DNA of 31,797 nt from JAVBLT01 sp031553315 (GTDB taxonomy: Bacteria > Verrucomicrobiota > Kiritimatiellia > RFP12 > DVOR01): assembly GCA_031553315.1 (NCBI GenBank), contig JAVBLT010000028.1, positions 1 through 31,797 on the forward strand, written 5' to 3'. Of this stretch, positions 15,104-22,858 are shown piece after piece; the stretch's first letter is position 1; each line of letters opens with the position of its first letter. The translations under genes and the position numbers were made by a program. A model generated the notes under the pieces. That model made no database searches, was not told where the DNA came from, and was given only the letters and a program-made list of their open reading frames with translations.

Positions 15104-15536
15104 CCGCGTCTTCATCGATCACGCCCTCGTGGCGGAGGGTTTCGAGGTCGATGCCCAGCTCGCGGGCGAGGCGCCGGGCGCGGGGCGTGGCGCGCACGCG
15201 GGAGATTTCGGGAAGCGGCTCCGCCGGAGCCTCAAAGACCGGCTCGGCCTCGGTCTGCCGAAAGAGCGGCGAAACGGGGTGAACGGCGGGAACCGCCTCG
15301 CCGGTTTGGCCGATGTAGCCCAGGCACTGCCCCACGAGCACGGTGCTTTTCGGCGGCACGACCTGCGCCAGCAGAATGCCTTCGGCGGGCGATTCGAACT
15401 CAAAGAGCGCCTTTTCGGTGGCGAGCTCCACGAGGGAATCGCCCTTCGCAATGGCGTCGCCGGGGTGTTTCAACCAGTTCATGACCACGGCTTCTTCCAC
15501 GCTCACATCGAGATAGGGCACGAAAAAGGGCGTCAT
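15078..15536 (-). CDS. Stand-alone lipoyl domain plus E3-binding domain protein (E2 N-terminal-like)
   Basis: 152 residues. Residues 1-78 form a lipoyl domain with the attachment lysine in TEKA (Lys42) and the late-domain G-x-x-L (SPAEGILL). An acidic, proline-rich linker (about 80-110) follows, then a peripheral-subunit-binding-like domain (RATPRARRLARELGIDLETL, about 115-147). These are the first two parts of the E2 component of 2-oxo-acid dehydrogenases, but the acyltransferase domain is missing and the protein ends where the convergent DUF1648 gene begins. The usual GTGPxGRI turn of the binding domain is replaced by RHEGVIDEDA. Either a truncated E2 or a genuine small lipoyl carrier. Its Shine-Dalgarno (GAAAGG, 7 bases from the ATG) lies in the palindromic element upstream. 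Confidence 0.85.
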   Translation of the reverse strand: MTPFFVPYLDVSVEEAVVMNWLKHPGDAIAKGDSLVELATEKALFEFESPAEGILLAQVVPPKSTVLVGQCLGYIGQTGEAVPAVHPVSPLFRQTEAEPVFEAPAEPLPEISRVRATPRARRLARELGIDLETLRHEGVIDEDAVRSAASAT

Positions 15537-15538
15537 AA

Positions 15539-15695
15539 GAGTACCTTTCGATTGAAACTTCTCAGCTTTTCGAAGATGATTTTTCTTTTTGGTGAATGCT
15601 TGAAGCGAGCCGTAGCAACGCTACGGCGATCTGAAAGGATGAAAGCAAAAAGGAAAAGAAACGAGAAAACGAGAAGATTCATGAGAAAGGTGCTC
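15539..15695. mobile_element. 157-bp palindromic MITE with TAA on both sides
   Basis: The gap between two minus-strand genes is one imperfect palindrome. The outer ends are GAGTACCTTTC (15539-15549) and the inverse of GAGCACCTTTC (15695-15685). Further matching blocks include TGAA and CTTCTC / GAGAAG, then CTTTTTG / CAAAAAG. The centre is a perfect 8-bp stem with 3-base loop (15609-15627). TAA flanks both sides (15536-15538 and 15696-15698), consistent with a 3-bp TNA target duplication. It has no coding capacity. GAGCA ends and TAA flanks are shared with the IS5-family end at position 151, so it may be mobilised by an IS5-type transposase. Confidence 0.75.
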
Positions 15696-16609
15696 TAAAC
15701 GCCTCCGGGCAGGGGAGCGTCTTCATCCTCAAAGTGTTTGACCTGAAGGCGCAGGGTGGTGAAGTGAGTCTCGCCGGGGGCGAGGGTCACGGGGGTCACG
15801 TTGGCGGGCTCCACGCAGACGAAGCGCCGGTAGGCTTCGGGGGGCAGGTCCGCGAAACCGGCATCGGGCGCGGGATGCCAGACGACGACATCGGACACAT
15901 CCTCGGCGACCACGCGGGTCGTGCGCCGGAGGGCCGAATCGCGCAGGGCGAGGCTGGTTTCGCCGAGCTGGCGGTAGATGCGGTCGACGGCGGTTTTTTC
16001 ATCGAACGAGAGGGTTTCGGCGTGACGGCGCAGATCGGCGGCGGGCGGTTCGGTGTAGTCGGTATCGTTGAGGCCGTGGAGAATGGCGCGATCCACATCG
16101 GCCACGGCGAGGTAGGCGTGGAAACACTCGCCGTAGGCGAAGGGAGCGGCGCCGATGTTGCGGGTCTGGAGCTCCAGGCTGAGGCAGGCGCCCACGGAGA
16201 CGGTGAGGCGCAGGGTGTAGGGGTGCGGCCAGGCGGGGTGCGCGGCCTGGCGGTGGGTGAGGCCGAGCTCGATTTCGGTGTGTTCGCCCGTGTAGGAGGT
16301 GGAGAGCACATGCCAGAGGGCGCGGCGGGCAAAACCGTGGGCGGGCGCTCCTTCGCGTTTGCCGAACCACGGCCAGCAGATGGGAATGCCGCCGCGAATG
16401 GCGGCGCCTTCGGCATAATCGGCCAGCGGGCTCAGATAGAGCACGGGCTGGTGGCCCACGGGGCGGTAGGCGAGCACCTGGCCGCCGTGGAGGCTCACCT
16501 CGCAGCTGCCCGCAGGCGCCACAAGCACGGCAATGGGGAAACCGCCGGGGCCTCTGCGGAAGGCGATGCGCCCGGAGGCGCCGTATTTTTCATTGAGCTC
16601 GGTAATCAT
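15695..16609 (-). CDS. yeaD: D-hexose-6-phosphate mutarotase (YeaD-like aldose 1-epimerase family)
   Basis: 304 residues, interconverting alpha and beta anomers of glucose 6-phosphate and similar sugars. The family signature IRGGIPICWPWFG is at 71-83, followed by the conserved histidine in APAHGFAR (His91), a second one in ECFHAYLAV (His164) and the late CVEPANV motif that carries the catalytic glutamate. The start codon overlaps the stop of the upstream gene as ATGA, so the two are translationally coupled. The TAG stop is formed at the edge of the palindromic element, so a few C-terminal residues may have been lost or replaced. Confidence 0.92.
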   Translation of the reverse strand: MITELNEKYGASGRIAFRRGPGGFPIAVLVAPAGSCEVSLHGGQVLAYRPVGHQPVLYLSPLADYAEGAAIRGGIPICWPWFGKREGAPAHGFARRALWHVLSTSYTGEHTEIELGLTHRQAAHPAWPHPYTLRLTVSVGACLSLELQTRNIGAAPFAYGECFHAYLAVADVDRAILHGLNDTDYTEPPAADLRRHAETLSFDEKTAVDRIYRQLGETSLALRDSALRRTTRVVAEDVSDVVVWHPAPDAGFADLPPEAYRRFVCVEPANVTPVTLAPGETHFTTLRLQVKHFEDEDAPLPGGV

Positions 16610-17697
16610 AGCGCTGAAGAATCGAATGAAGCCGCGGGCGGCAGGTAAAGGATGGCGGCCTTGGTGAAATGGCCGAGGGCGATGGGAATGTTGACGGTGG
16701 CAACGCCTTGGGCATCGGTGGTGAAATTGAGCGCCTCATAGGGCGTGAAGGTTCCGGTGAGCCGATCGGCGGTGTACATCGCGAGCACGCCGTTGATGGC
16801 GGCGAGGCTGACGGTGTTTCCGGCGGACAGGCCTCTCACGGTGACGGTCACCGCAGTATCGCTCACGCGGATGGAGGTGATGCGCAGAGCCGGGTCGCTG
16901 CCCACGGGGAGGTTGAAGAGAAACGCGCCGGCATCCGCGCCGTTGGGATCGGGATCGCCGCCGGCCTCATCGTTGAACCAGGCGGTATAGCGATCGCCGA
17001 TGGCGGCGGTCTCTTCGGGGGTGGCGCCGGCAATGGCGGCGGCCAGCCAATCGGGCAGAGGAACGCTGCCGCCGGGAAGGGCGAGGTTGTCGACCGCGGC
17101 CTGGCCCGCGAAGGAGACGGCGGCGAGGGCCGAAGCCTCGGCATCGACCAGGATGCTGCGCACGGCGACGGGGGCGGCGGAGCCGACCGTCACGGTAAAA
17201 CGAATTCCGGAGACGGGGGACCAGGTGGAGAGAATGGTCACGGGATAGGAGGCGCCGGCCTGGATCTGAATGGGCGTGGCGGCAAGAACCGGCTGGTTTT
17301 TGGCGTTGAGATCGGTCAGCAGAAGGGTTCCGGCTGCGTTGGGGGCCATGCCGAAGCGCGCGCCGGCGAGCACAAACTCGGCGATCTGCGGGTCTTCGGC
17401 GGGCAGGGTGAAGGTCATGTTGAGCGTGAGGCTCTGGCCGACGGCGAGGGTGCTGAGATCCACGCCGGCGAGCGGGGCGGTCAGGGTGTCGGAGCCGGTA
17501 TCGAGGCTGAGCGCCTGCGAGGCGATGCGGCTGGCGTCGGAAGCGCCGGAGCCGGACCAGCCGAAATCGGCATAGGTGGGCGAAAGGGCAAAAGCGCCGT
17601 CGGGGTCATTGAATTTCATCGAGCCGCCGGGCTGAAGGGGCGCGGCGAAAAGGCCTGAGGCGAGCGCGAGGCTGAAAACGAAAGAGAACAATTTCAT
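16606..17697 (-). CDS. Secreted protein of unknown function
   Basis: 363 residues with a signal peptide (about 1-19, MKLFSFVFSLALASGLFA, then AP). No family is recognised. The mature part is rich in Ala, Thr, Ser, Val and Leu with alternating beta-strand patterns, starting MKFNDPDGAFALSPTY. A segment about 209-250 carries an acidic motif (NDEAGGDPDPNGADAGAF) that looks like a short Asp-rich calcium or dockerin-like loop, and the last third (about 265-360) resembles a beta-sandwich domain. Its promoter and start are clear, and it is translationally coupled to yeaD. An outer-membrane or secreted location is inferred from the signal only. Confidence 0.75.
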   Translation of the reverse strand: MKLFSFVFSLALASGLFAAPLQPGGSMKFNDPDGAFALSPTYADFGWSGSGASDASRIASQALSLDTGSDTLTAPLAGVDLSTLAVGQSLTLNMTFTLPAEDPQIAEFVLAGARFGMAPNAAGTLLLTDLNAKNQPVLAATPIQIQAGASYPVTILSTWSPVSGIRFTVTVGSAAPVAVRSILVDAEASALAAVSFAGQAAVDNLALPGGSVPLPDWLAAAIAGATPEETAAIGDRYTAWFNDEAGGDPDPNGADAGAFLFNLPVGSDPALRITSIRVSDTAVTVTVRGLSAGNTVSLAAINGVLAMYTADRLTGTFTPYEALNFTTDAQGVATVNIPIALGHFTKAAILYLPPAASFDSSAL

Positions 17698-17738
17698 TGT
17701 GGAGTCTCCAAAGAAAGCGAACCCACTTTCGGCTGGGG

Positions 17739-17768
17739 ATTATACACGATAAACGGCTCGGCCAACAA
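17739..17768 (-). promoter_or_regulatory. Promoter of the secreted protein - yeaD - lipoyl operon
   Basis: On the minus strand TTGTTG (17768-17763) and a perfect TATAAT (17744-17739) are spaced by 18 bases. It lies 41 bases upstream of the start at 17697, in the 79-base gap after comM. Confidence 0.65.
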
Positions 17769-17776
17769 GCACAAAC

Positions 17777-19315
17777 TCAAAGCCAAAGGGTGCGGTCGAG
17801 GGTGCGGTACTGAATGGCTTCGAGCACGTCTTCCCGGCGGAGGGCGTCGCTCCCGGCCATGTCGGCGACGGTTCGGGCCACTTTGAGGATGCGGTCATAG
17901 GCGCGGGCGGTGAAGCCGAGCTCGGCCATGGCCATTTTGAGGATTTCCTTCGCGTCGGGCTCGAGCGGGCAATGGGCGCGGGTCTGCGCGGCGGTCATGT
18001 CGGCGTTGCAGGTCAGGCGGGGGGTCTTGCGGAAGCGCCGGGCCTGGGCGGCGCGGCAGGCGCAGACGCGTTGGCGCAGGGTGGCGGAGCTTTCGGCGGG
18101 CAGGGAATCGGCCATTTCGTGGTAGGAGAGGGAAGGGACTTCGATGTGGATGTCGATCCGGTCCAGCAACGGTCCCGAAACCCGGTCGCGGTACTGGCGC
18201 ACCTGCGGCTGGCGGCAGCGGCATTCGCGCTTCGGGTCGCCCGCAAAGCCGCACGGGCAGGGGTTCATCGCCGCCACAAGCATAAACTTGGATGGAAAGG
18301 TGTGGGTGGCCTGCGCGCGGGCAATGCTCACATGCCCGTCTTCGAGCGGCTGGCGCAAAACCTCCAGCACATTGCGGCGGAATTCGGGAAACTCATCGAG
18401 AAAAAGCACGCCGCGGTGCGCCAGGCTCACTTCGCCGGGCGCGGGGTTGGTGCCGCCGCCCAGGAGGCCGGCATCGGAAATGGTGTGGTGCGGGGCGCGG
18501 AAGGGGCGCCGGGTGACCAGCGCCTGGTGGCCTTTGAGCGCGCCGGCGATGCTGTGGACGGCGGTCGTTTCGAGGGCTTCGTCGAGCGTGAGCGGCGGCA
18601 GAATGGAGGCAATGCGCCGCGCGAGCATCGTTTTGCCGCTGCCGGGGGAGCCGATCATGAGGATGTTGTGGCCGCCGCAAACGGCGACCTCAATGGCGCG
18701 GCGGGCGGCGGCCTGGCCGCGCACATCGGCGAAATCTTCGCCCTCTTCGGCGGGTTCATGGAGAAAGAGCGATGCCGCGTCGACCCGCAGGGGTTCGAGG
18801 GTCTGGCGGCCCGCGAGGAATTCCACCGCTTCGCGCAGGGTGCGCACGGGGTAGACGGCCAACCCTTCGACCACCGCCGCTTCTCCGGCGTTTTCATAGG
18901 GCACGATGAGGCCCTGCAACCCTTTGGCCTTGAGCTCCAGCGCCACCGGCAGCACGCCCTTCACGCGGCGCACCTCGCCGCTGAGCGCCAGCTCGCCGAT
19001 GAGCCCGATGCTCTCCAGGCGCGGCAGGGTTTCGCACCCCGTGGCGGCCAGCAGCGTCACCGCGATGGGTAAATCGTAGACGGGGCCCTCCTTGCGCAGG
19101 TCGGCGGGGGCGAGGTTGATGGTCACGGTGCCCATCGCGGGCGAGAAGAGCGAATTGTGGAGCGCCGTCCACACCCGGTCCTTGCTCTCCTTCACGGCCG
19201 CGTCGGGCAGGCCCACGGTAAAGAAACGGGGCTCGCCGCCGCCCGCGTTGACCTCGATTTCAACGGTCACCGCGTGAACGCCGGCCACCGCTCCCGAAAA
19301 CGCCCGTGCAAGCAT
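17777..19315 (-). CDS. comM: ComM/YifB-type Mg-chelatase-like AAA+ ATPase
   Basis: 512 residues. ComM is a hexameric helicase that supports branch migration in natural transformation. The N-terminal Lon-like domain (about 20-170) is followed by the AAA+ module with Walker A GSPGSGKT (222-229), GAPHHTIS-type box (RAPHHTIS), Walker B VLFLDEF (303-309) and a cysteine cluster (353, 355, 365, 367) typical of the family. The C-terminal helical domain ends in RTLDRTLW. The start has AGGAGG 5 bases before it, and 8 bases separate it from the ftsQ stop, so it is the last gene of the long minus-strand run. Confidence 0.95.
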   Translation of the reverse strand: MLARAFSGAVAGVHAVTVEIEVNAGGGEPRFFTVGLPDAAVKESKDRVWTALHNSLFSPAMGTVTINLAPADLRKEGPVYDLPIAVTLLAATGCETLPRLESIGLIGELALSGEVRRVKGVLPVALELKAKGLQGLIVPYENAGEAAVVEGLAVYPVRTLREAVEFLAGRQTLEPLRVDAASLFLHEPAEEGEDFADVRGQAAARRAIEVAVCGGHNILMIGSPGSGKTMLARRIASILPPLTLDEALETTAVHSIAGALKGHQALVTRRPFRAPHHTISDAGLLGGGTNPAPGEVSLAHRGVLFLDEFPEFRRNVLEVLRQPLEDGHVSIARAQATHTFPSKFMLVAAMNPCPCGFAGDPKRECRCRQPQVRQYRDRVSGPLLDRIDIHIEVPSLSYHEMADSLPAESSATLRQRVCACRAAQARRFRKTPRLTCNADMTAAQTRAHCPLEPDAKEILKMAMAELGFTARAYDRILKVARTVADMAGSDALRREDVLEAIQYRTLDRTLWL

Positions 19316-19323
19316 GGCTCCTC

Positions 19324-20160
19324 CTAATCCTGCGAGACCGCGACCCTGCCGGAGGGCCCGGTCACGTTAAACACCGACCCGATCGCGTAGGGCGAGGCGT
19401 AGACAACGCTCAGCATCGACAGGCGCCGGGTCATGTCGGCGGAAGGCTCGCGGTCGCCGTTTTCCATATTCGGCCAGTTGATGCGCGCCAGGCGGAAATC
19501 GTTGAAACGCAGCACGAATTCATCGCGCCTGGCGGCGTCGATGCTCAAAACCCGGAAGGAGTAGGAGCCGCGCGCGAGCTGCAGGGCGAGCTGAATCGCG
19601 GAAAACACGTGCTCGGGCACATGCTGGCCGGGCTCAATGGTTTCAATGCCCTCGAAGCCGGAAATCAGCAGCGGAGGCGGAGCCGCGTAACCGCGGACGT
19701 TGAAGACCACGCCCTCTTCGTCGACCACCCAGCGGCCGGGGGTATCGAGGCTGGCCACGGGATCGCGCTCCACGACCTTCACATAGAGCGTGGAGGGCAG
19801 GCGGATCTCCGCGTCGACCTTGCGGATGTTGGGGGAGGCGCGCAGCCGGGCCAGCCAGTCGCCCGAGGTCATCAGGGCGAAGACGTTGTTGCCGGGTTTC
19901 ACGCCGAACGGCTCCATGATCATCCGCGAAAAGGCCGCGCCGCTGCTCTCCACGCAGATGTTGTCGAGCGATTGAATGGCAAAGACCGGGTTCTTCAGAA
20001 AATAGAAACGCTTGAACCCCCAGCCGATTGCGCAGAGAAGCGAAACGGCGAAAAGCAACGCCGAGAGGCGCAGGATCCAGAGTTTTTCGCCGGGGGTGAG
20101 GCGCCAGCTGGAGGGGTCTTTCTTTCGGGGTGGCGTTTCTTTTTTGGGTCTAGTTTTCAT
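19324..20160 (-). CDS. ftsQ: FtsQ/DivIB-like cell division protein
   Basis: 278 residues. A short basic cytoplasmic tail (KTRPKKETPPRKKD), one membrane helix (about 28-48), then a POTRA-like domain (about 55-130, including NPVFAIQSLDNICV and STLYVKVVERDPVA) and the FtsQ beta domain. FtsQ bridges early and late divisome proteins. Sequence identity to classical FtsQ is low and the assignment rests on topology, the VxVxERxPVA motif and the position directly after ddl, the normal order in division and cell-wall clusters. The ATG at 20160 overlaps the ddl stop by 11 bases; a frame-start ten residues upstream is less likely. Confidence 0.85.
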   Translation of the reverse strand: MKTRPKKETPPRKKDPSSWRLTPGEKLWILRLSALLFAVSLLCAIGWGFKRFYFLKNPVFAIQSLDNICVESSGAAFSRMIMEPFGVKPGNNVFALMTSGDWLARLRASPNIRKVDAEIRLPSTLYVKVVERDPVASLDTPGRWVVDEEGVVFNVRGYAAPPPLLISGFEGIETIEPGQHVPEHVFSAIQLALQLARGSYSFRVLSIDAARRDEFVLRFNDFRLARINWPNMENGDREPSADMTRRLSMLSVVYASPYAIGSVFNVTGPSGRVAVSQD

Positions 20161-21070
20161 CGGGGCGGTCACATGCGGCGGTTTCCACAATGCGCGAACA
20201 GAGGCGCGGGAAGGTGATTCCGGCCTGTTTCGCGGCCTTGGGCAGGAGGCTGGTGGCGGTGCAGCCGGGCACGGTGTTGATTTCGAGGATGTAGAAAAGA
20301 TTGTCTTCGGTCACGCGGAAGTCGACGCGGCTCACCCCTCGGCAGCCCACCGCGCGGAAGGCCGCCTTGGCCAGGCGCTGCGCCTTGCGGGTGAAGGGGC
20401 CGACCTGCGGGAAGAGATACTGCGTGCCGCCTTTGTATTTGGCGGAAAAATCGTACCAGCCGCCGGGCGCGCGGATTTCAACCACCGGCAGGGCGCGGTT
20501 GCCGACAATGCCCACCGTCCACTCCCGGCCGGGAATGTAGGTTTCCACAAGAGCCTGCCCGCGGGAATCCAGGGCGCAGGCGGCCTTCACGGCGGCGGCC
20601 CAGTCTTTGCGCTTTTCGACCTTGAAGAGGCCCACGCTCGACCCGTCGCTCGGCGGCTTGACCACCAGCGGCAGCGGCAGCGGCGGAGCGGTCTCGGCAT
20701 CGGCCGCGGTCACGATCCGGTAATCGGGCGTGGGCAGGCCGGCTTTGAGCAGGCAGCGTTTGGCGGCCACTTTATCCATCGCCAGCCGGCTCGCGGCGGC
20801 GCCGGGGCCGGTGTAGGGCAGGCCGGCGCGGTCAAGGTCGGCCTGAATGCCGCCGCCTTCGCCGTAGCCGCCGTGCAGGGCGATGTAGACGGCATCGCAC
20901 GGGGGAATGGAAAGAATGGAATCGGTTTCCAGCACCACGGGTTTCACATCGTAGCCGCCGTGTTCGCGCAGAGCCGCCGCCACGGCTTCGCCCGACAGCA
21001 TGGAAACGGGCGCTTCGTGAGAGGTGCCGCCCATGACCACGGCCACGCGCTTGAGTTTGGGTTGATCCAT
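20150..21070 (-). CDS. ddl: D-alanine--D-alanine ligase
   Basis: 306 residues, ATP-grasp enzyme making the D-Ala-D-Ala dipeptide of peptidoglycan. Substrate motif Glu19 in GGTSHEAPVS (a variant of GGxSxEHEVS), ATP-grasp lysines in VVKPPSDGSSVGL, the omega loop with Lys211-Tyr212 (SAKYKGGTQYLFP) and the metal motif LEINTVPG (Glu263, Asn265). The Lys-Tyr pair in the omega loop is the D-Ala-D-Ala type rather than the histidine found in D-lactate-adding VanA, so vancomycin-type resistance is not indicated. The ATG at 21070 has AGGAG upstream and is chosen over a longer frame that would overlap paaK. Confidence 0.95.
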   Translation of the reverse strand: MDQPKLKRVAVVMGGTSHEAPVSMLSGEAVAAALREHGGYDVKPVVLETDSILSIPPCDAVYIALHGGYGEGGGIQADLDRAGLPYTGPGAAASRLAMDKVAAKRCLLKAGLPTPDYRIVTAADAETAPPLPLPLVVKPPSDGSSVGLFKVEKRKDWAAAVKAACALDSRGQALVETYIPGREWTVGIVGNRALPVVEIRAPGGWYDFSAKYKGGTQYLFPQVGPFTRKAQRLAKAAFRAVGCRGVSRVDFRVTEDNLFYILEINTVPGCTATSLLPKAAKQAGITFPRLCSRIVETAACDRPDEN

Positions 21071-21080
21071 AAAAACGCTC

Positions 21081-22403
21081 CTAATCGCGCAGTTTGCGAT
21101 GGTCGACCACGCGGGCGGCTTTGCCTTCAAAGCGCTGGATGGTCTGGGGGGAAACCAGGTTGATTTCCATCGAAAGCCCGGTCACGGACTGTATGGCGCG
21201 GAAGATGCGCTCTTTGAGCTCCTGCATTTTGCTCATGGAATCGGAGAAAAACTCAGGGCGCATTTCGATGTGAACGGTCACTTCATCCAGCGCGCCGGGG
21301 CGGTCGAGCTCAATGGTGTAGTGCGGGGCCACGCCCTCGATGCGCAGGAGCGCTTCCTCGATTTGAGAGGGGTAGACGTTGACGCCGCGGATGATGAGCA
21401 TATCGTCCGTGCGCCCGACCACGCGGGTCATGCGCGCCGTGGTGCGGCCGCAGGGGCAGGTCTCGCGGGTGATGGAGGCGATATCTCGCGTGCGGTAGCG
21501 CAGCAGCGGAAAAGCCTCTTTGGTGAGCGCGGTAAACACGAGCTCGCCTTCCTGGCCGTCGGGCACCGGTTGGAGGGTGTCGGGGTTGATCACTTCCACG
21601 AGGAAATGGTCTTCCTGGATGTGCATGCCGGTGCGCCAGGCGCATTCGCCGGAGACGCCGGGGCCGAGCACTTCGGAAAGGCCGTAATTGTTGAAACAGG
21701 GGAAGCCCAGGCCCGCTTCGAGGGTGCGGCGCATGTCTTCCGTCCACGGTTCGCCGCCAAGCTGGGCGAACTTGAGCCTGATGGAATCGCGCAGGCCCCG
21801 CCCGGCAATCACCTCCATAAGCCTGGCGGCGTAGCTGGGCGTGCAGATGAGGCCCTCGGTCTCCATGTCCTGCATGATCATGAGCTGCTTGTCGGTATTG
21901 CCGCTGGAAACGGGAATGACCGCCGCGCCGAGCGTTTCGAGGCCGTAGTGCAGGCCGAAGCCGCCGGTGAAAAGACCGTAGCCGAAGGAAACCTGCACGG
22001 CCTGGCCGGGTTTCGTGCCGCAGGCGGCGAGAAACCGCGCCACGCAGTTGCGCCACAGATCGAGGTCATTCCGCGTGTAGGCCACGAAAGTGGGCTTGCC
22101 GGTGGTGCCGCTGGAACCGTGATAGCGCACGATGCGATCTCTGGGCACCGCGACGAAACCGCCGGGGTAATGGTCGCGCAGATCCTGCTTGGTGGTGAAG
22201 GGCAGGCGGCGGACGTCGCCAAGCGAGCGGATGCTTTCCGGCGTGATGCCCGCCTCGGCGAATTTTTTCGCGTAGAACGGCACATGCGCCACGTGCGCGA
22301 CCTGGCGGCGGAGGCGCTCAAGCTGAAACGCCCGGCGCTCGCCCGCCTCCATGCACTCGCGCTCGGGCTGCCAGATGAAGCTCTCGATTACAGGCTGATC
22401 CAT
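21081..22403 (-). CDS. paaK: Phenylacetate-CoA ligase (PaaK), downstream copy
   Basis: 440 residues, adenylate-forming enzyme joining arylacetates to CoA. The phosphate loop SSGTTGKP is at 97-104, with the later motifs NNYGLSEVLGPGVSGEC, LLRYRTRDIASI, CPCGRTTARM and IIRGVNVYPSQIE in order. The last segment carries the catalytic lysine region (RFEGKAARV). AAGGGG precedes the ATG. It lies 9 bases after the ACT-domain gene and 10 bases before ddl, so it belongs to the same transcript. It shares the whole fold and most motifs with the second copy at 22859-24202 but differs in its substrate-pocket segments, which suggests a different aryl or acyl substrate. Confidence 0.93.
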   Translation of the reverse strand: MDQPVIESFIWQPERECMEAGERRAFQLERLRRQVAHVAHVPFYAKKFAEAGITPESIRSLGDVRRLPFTTKQDLRDHYPGGFVAVPRDRIVRYHGSSGTTGKPTFVAYTRNDLDLWRNCVARFLAACGTKPGQAVQVSFGYGLFTGGFGLHYGLETLGAAVIPVSSGNTDKQLMIMQDMETEGLICTPSYAARLMEVIAGRGLRDSIRLKFAQLGGEPWTEDMRRTLEAGLGFPCFNNYGLSEVLGPGVSGECAWRTGMHIQEDHFLVEVINPDTLQPVPDGQEGELVFTALTKEAFPLLRYRTRDIASITRETCPCGRTTARMTRVVGRTDDMLIIRGVNVYPSQIEEALLRIEGVAPHYTIELDRPGALDEVTVHIEMRPEFFSDSMSKMQELKERIFRAIQSVTGLSMEINLVSPQTIQRFEGKAARVVDHRKLRD

Positions 22404-22412
22404 CGCGGCCCC

Positions 22413-22844
22413 TTAGAAAAGCTGGTCAAAGGAAAGGGGTTCGTAACCGGCGGCGGCAAGGGCTTTGACGGCGGCGTCCTGGTCGTCGAACCGGAAGATC
22501 AGCACGGCCTGGCGGGTCACGCGGTCGGCGGTGAAGGCATACATGTATTCGATGTTGATCGAGCCCGCGTTTTTGATCACATCGAGAATGTTGGCGATAC
22601 CGCCGGGCTTGTCCTCCACGCCCACGGCGACCACTTCGTGCACATTGACGATGTGGCCGGCCTTTTCGAGCACGTCTTTGGCCTTGGTCACATCGCGCAC
22701 GATCAGCCTCACAATGCCGAACTGCTGGGTATCGGCCAGCGCAAGGTTGCGGATGCTGATGCCGGCATTGGCCAGCGTGCGGCAGATGGCGTTGAGATGG
22801 CCGGGTTTGTTTTCAAGGAAGAGGGAAAGCTGGCAAATGTTCAT
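22413..22844 (-). CDS. Tandem ACT-domain protein, probable amino-acid sensor
   Basis: 143 residues made of two ACT domains, about 1-68 (NKPGHLNAICRTLANAGISI) and 70-140 (DKPGGIANILDVIKNAGSI). Each shows the D/N-K-P-G loop that binds amino acids at domain interfaces. No enzyme domain is attached. Stand-alone ACT pairs beside paaK are common in anaerobes that ferment aromatic amino acids through 2-oxoacid ferredoxin oxidoreductases; a role in feedback control of those steps is inferred from context. AGGAG lies 7 bases before the ATG; it sits 14 bases after the upstream paaK. Confidence 0.88.
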   Translation of the reverse strand: MNICQLSLFLENKPGHLNAICRTLANAGISIRNLALADTQQFGIVRLIVRDVTKAKDVLEKAGHIVNVHEVVAVGVEDKPGGIANILDVIKNAGSINIEYMYAFTADRVTRQAVLIFRFDDQDAAVKALAAAGYEPLSFDQLF

Positions 22845-22858
22845 GTGAAACTCCTGGG

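Noticed and set aside
20150..21070. Vancomycin-type D-Ala-D-Lac ligase
   Set aside because: The omega loop has the Lys-Tyr pair of ordinary D-Ala-D-Ala ligases and no vanH or vanX genes are near.
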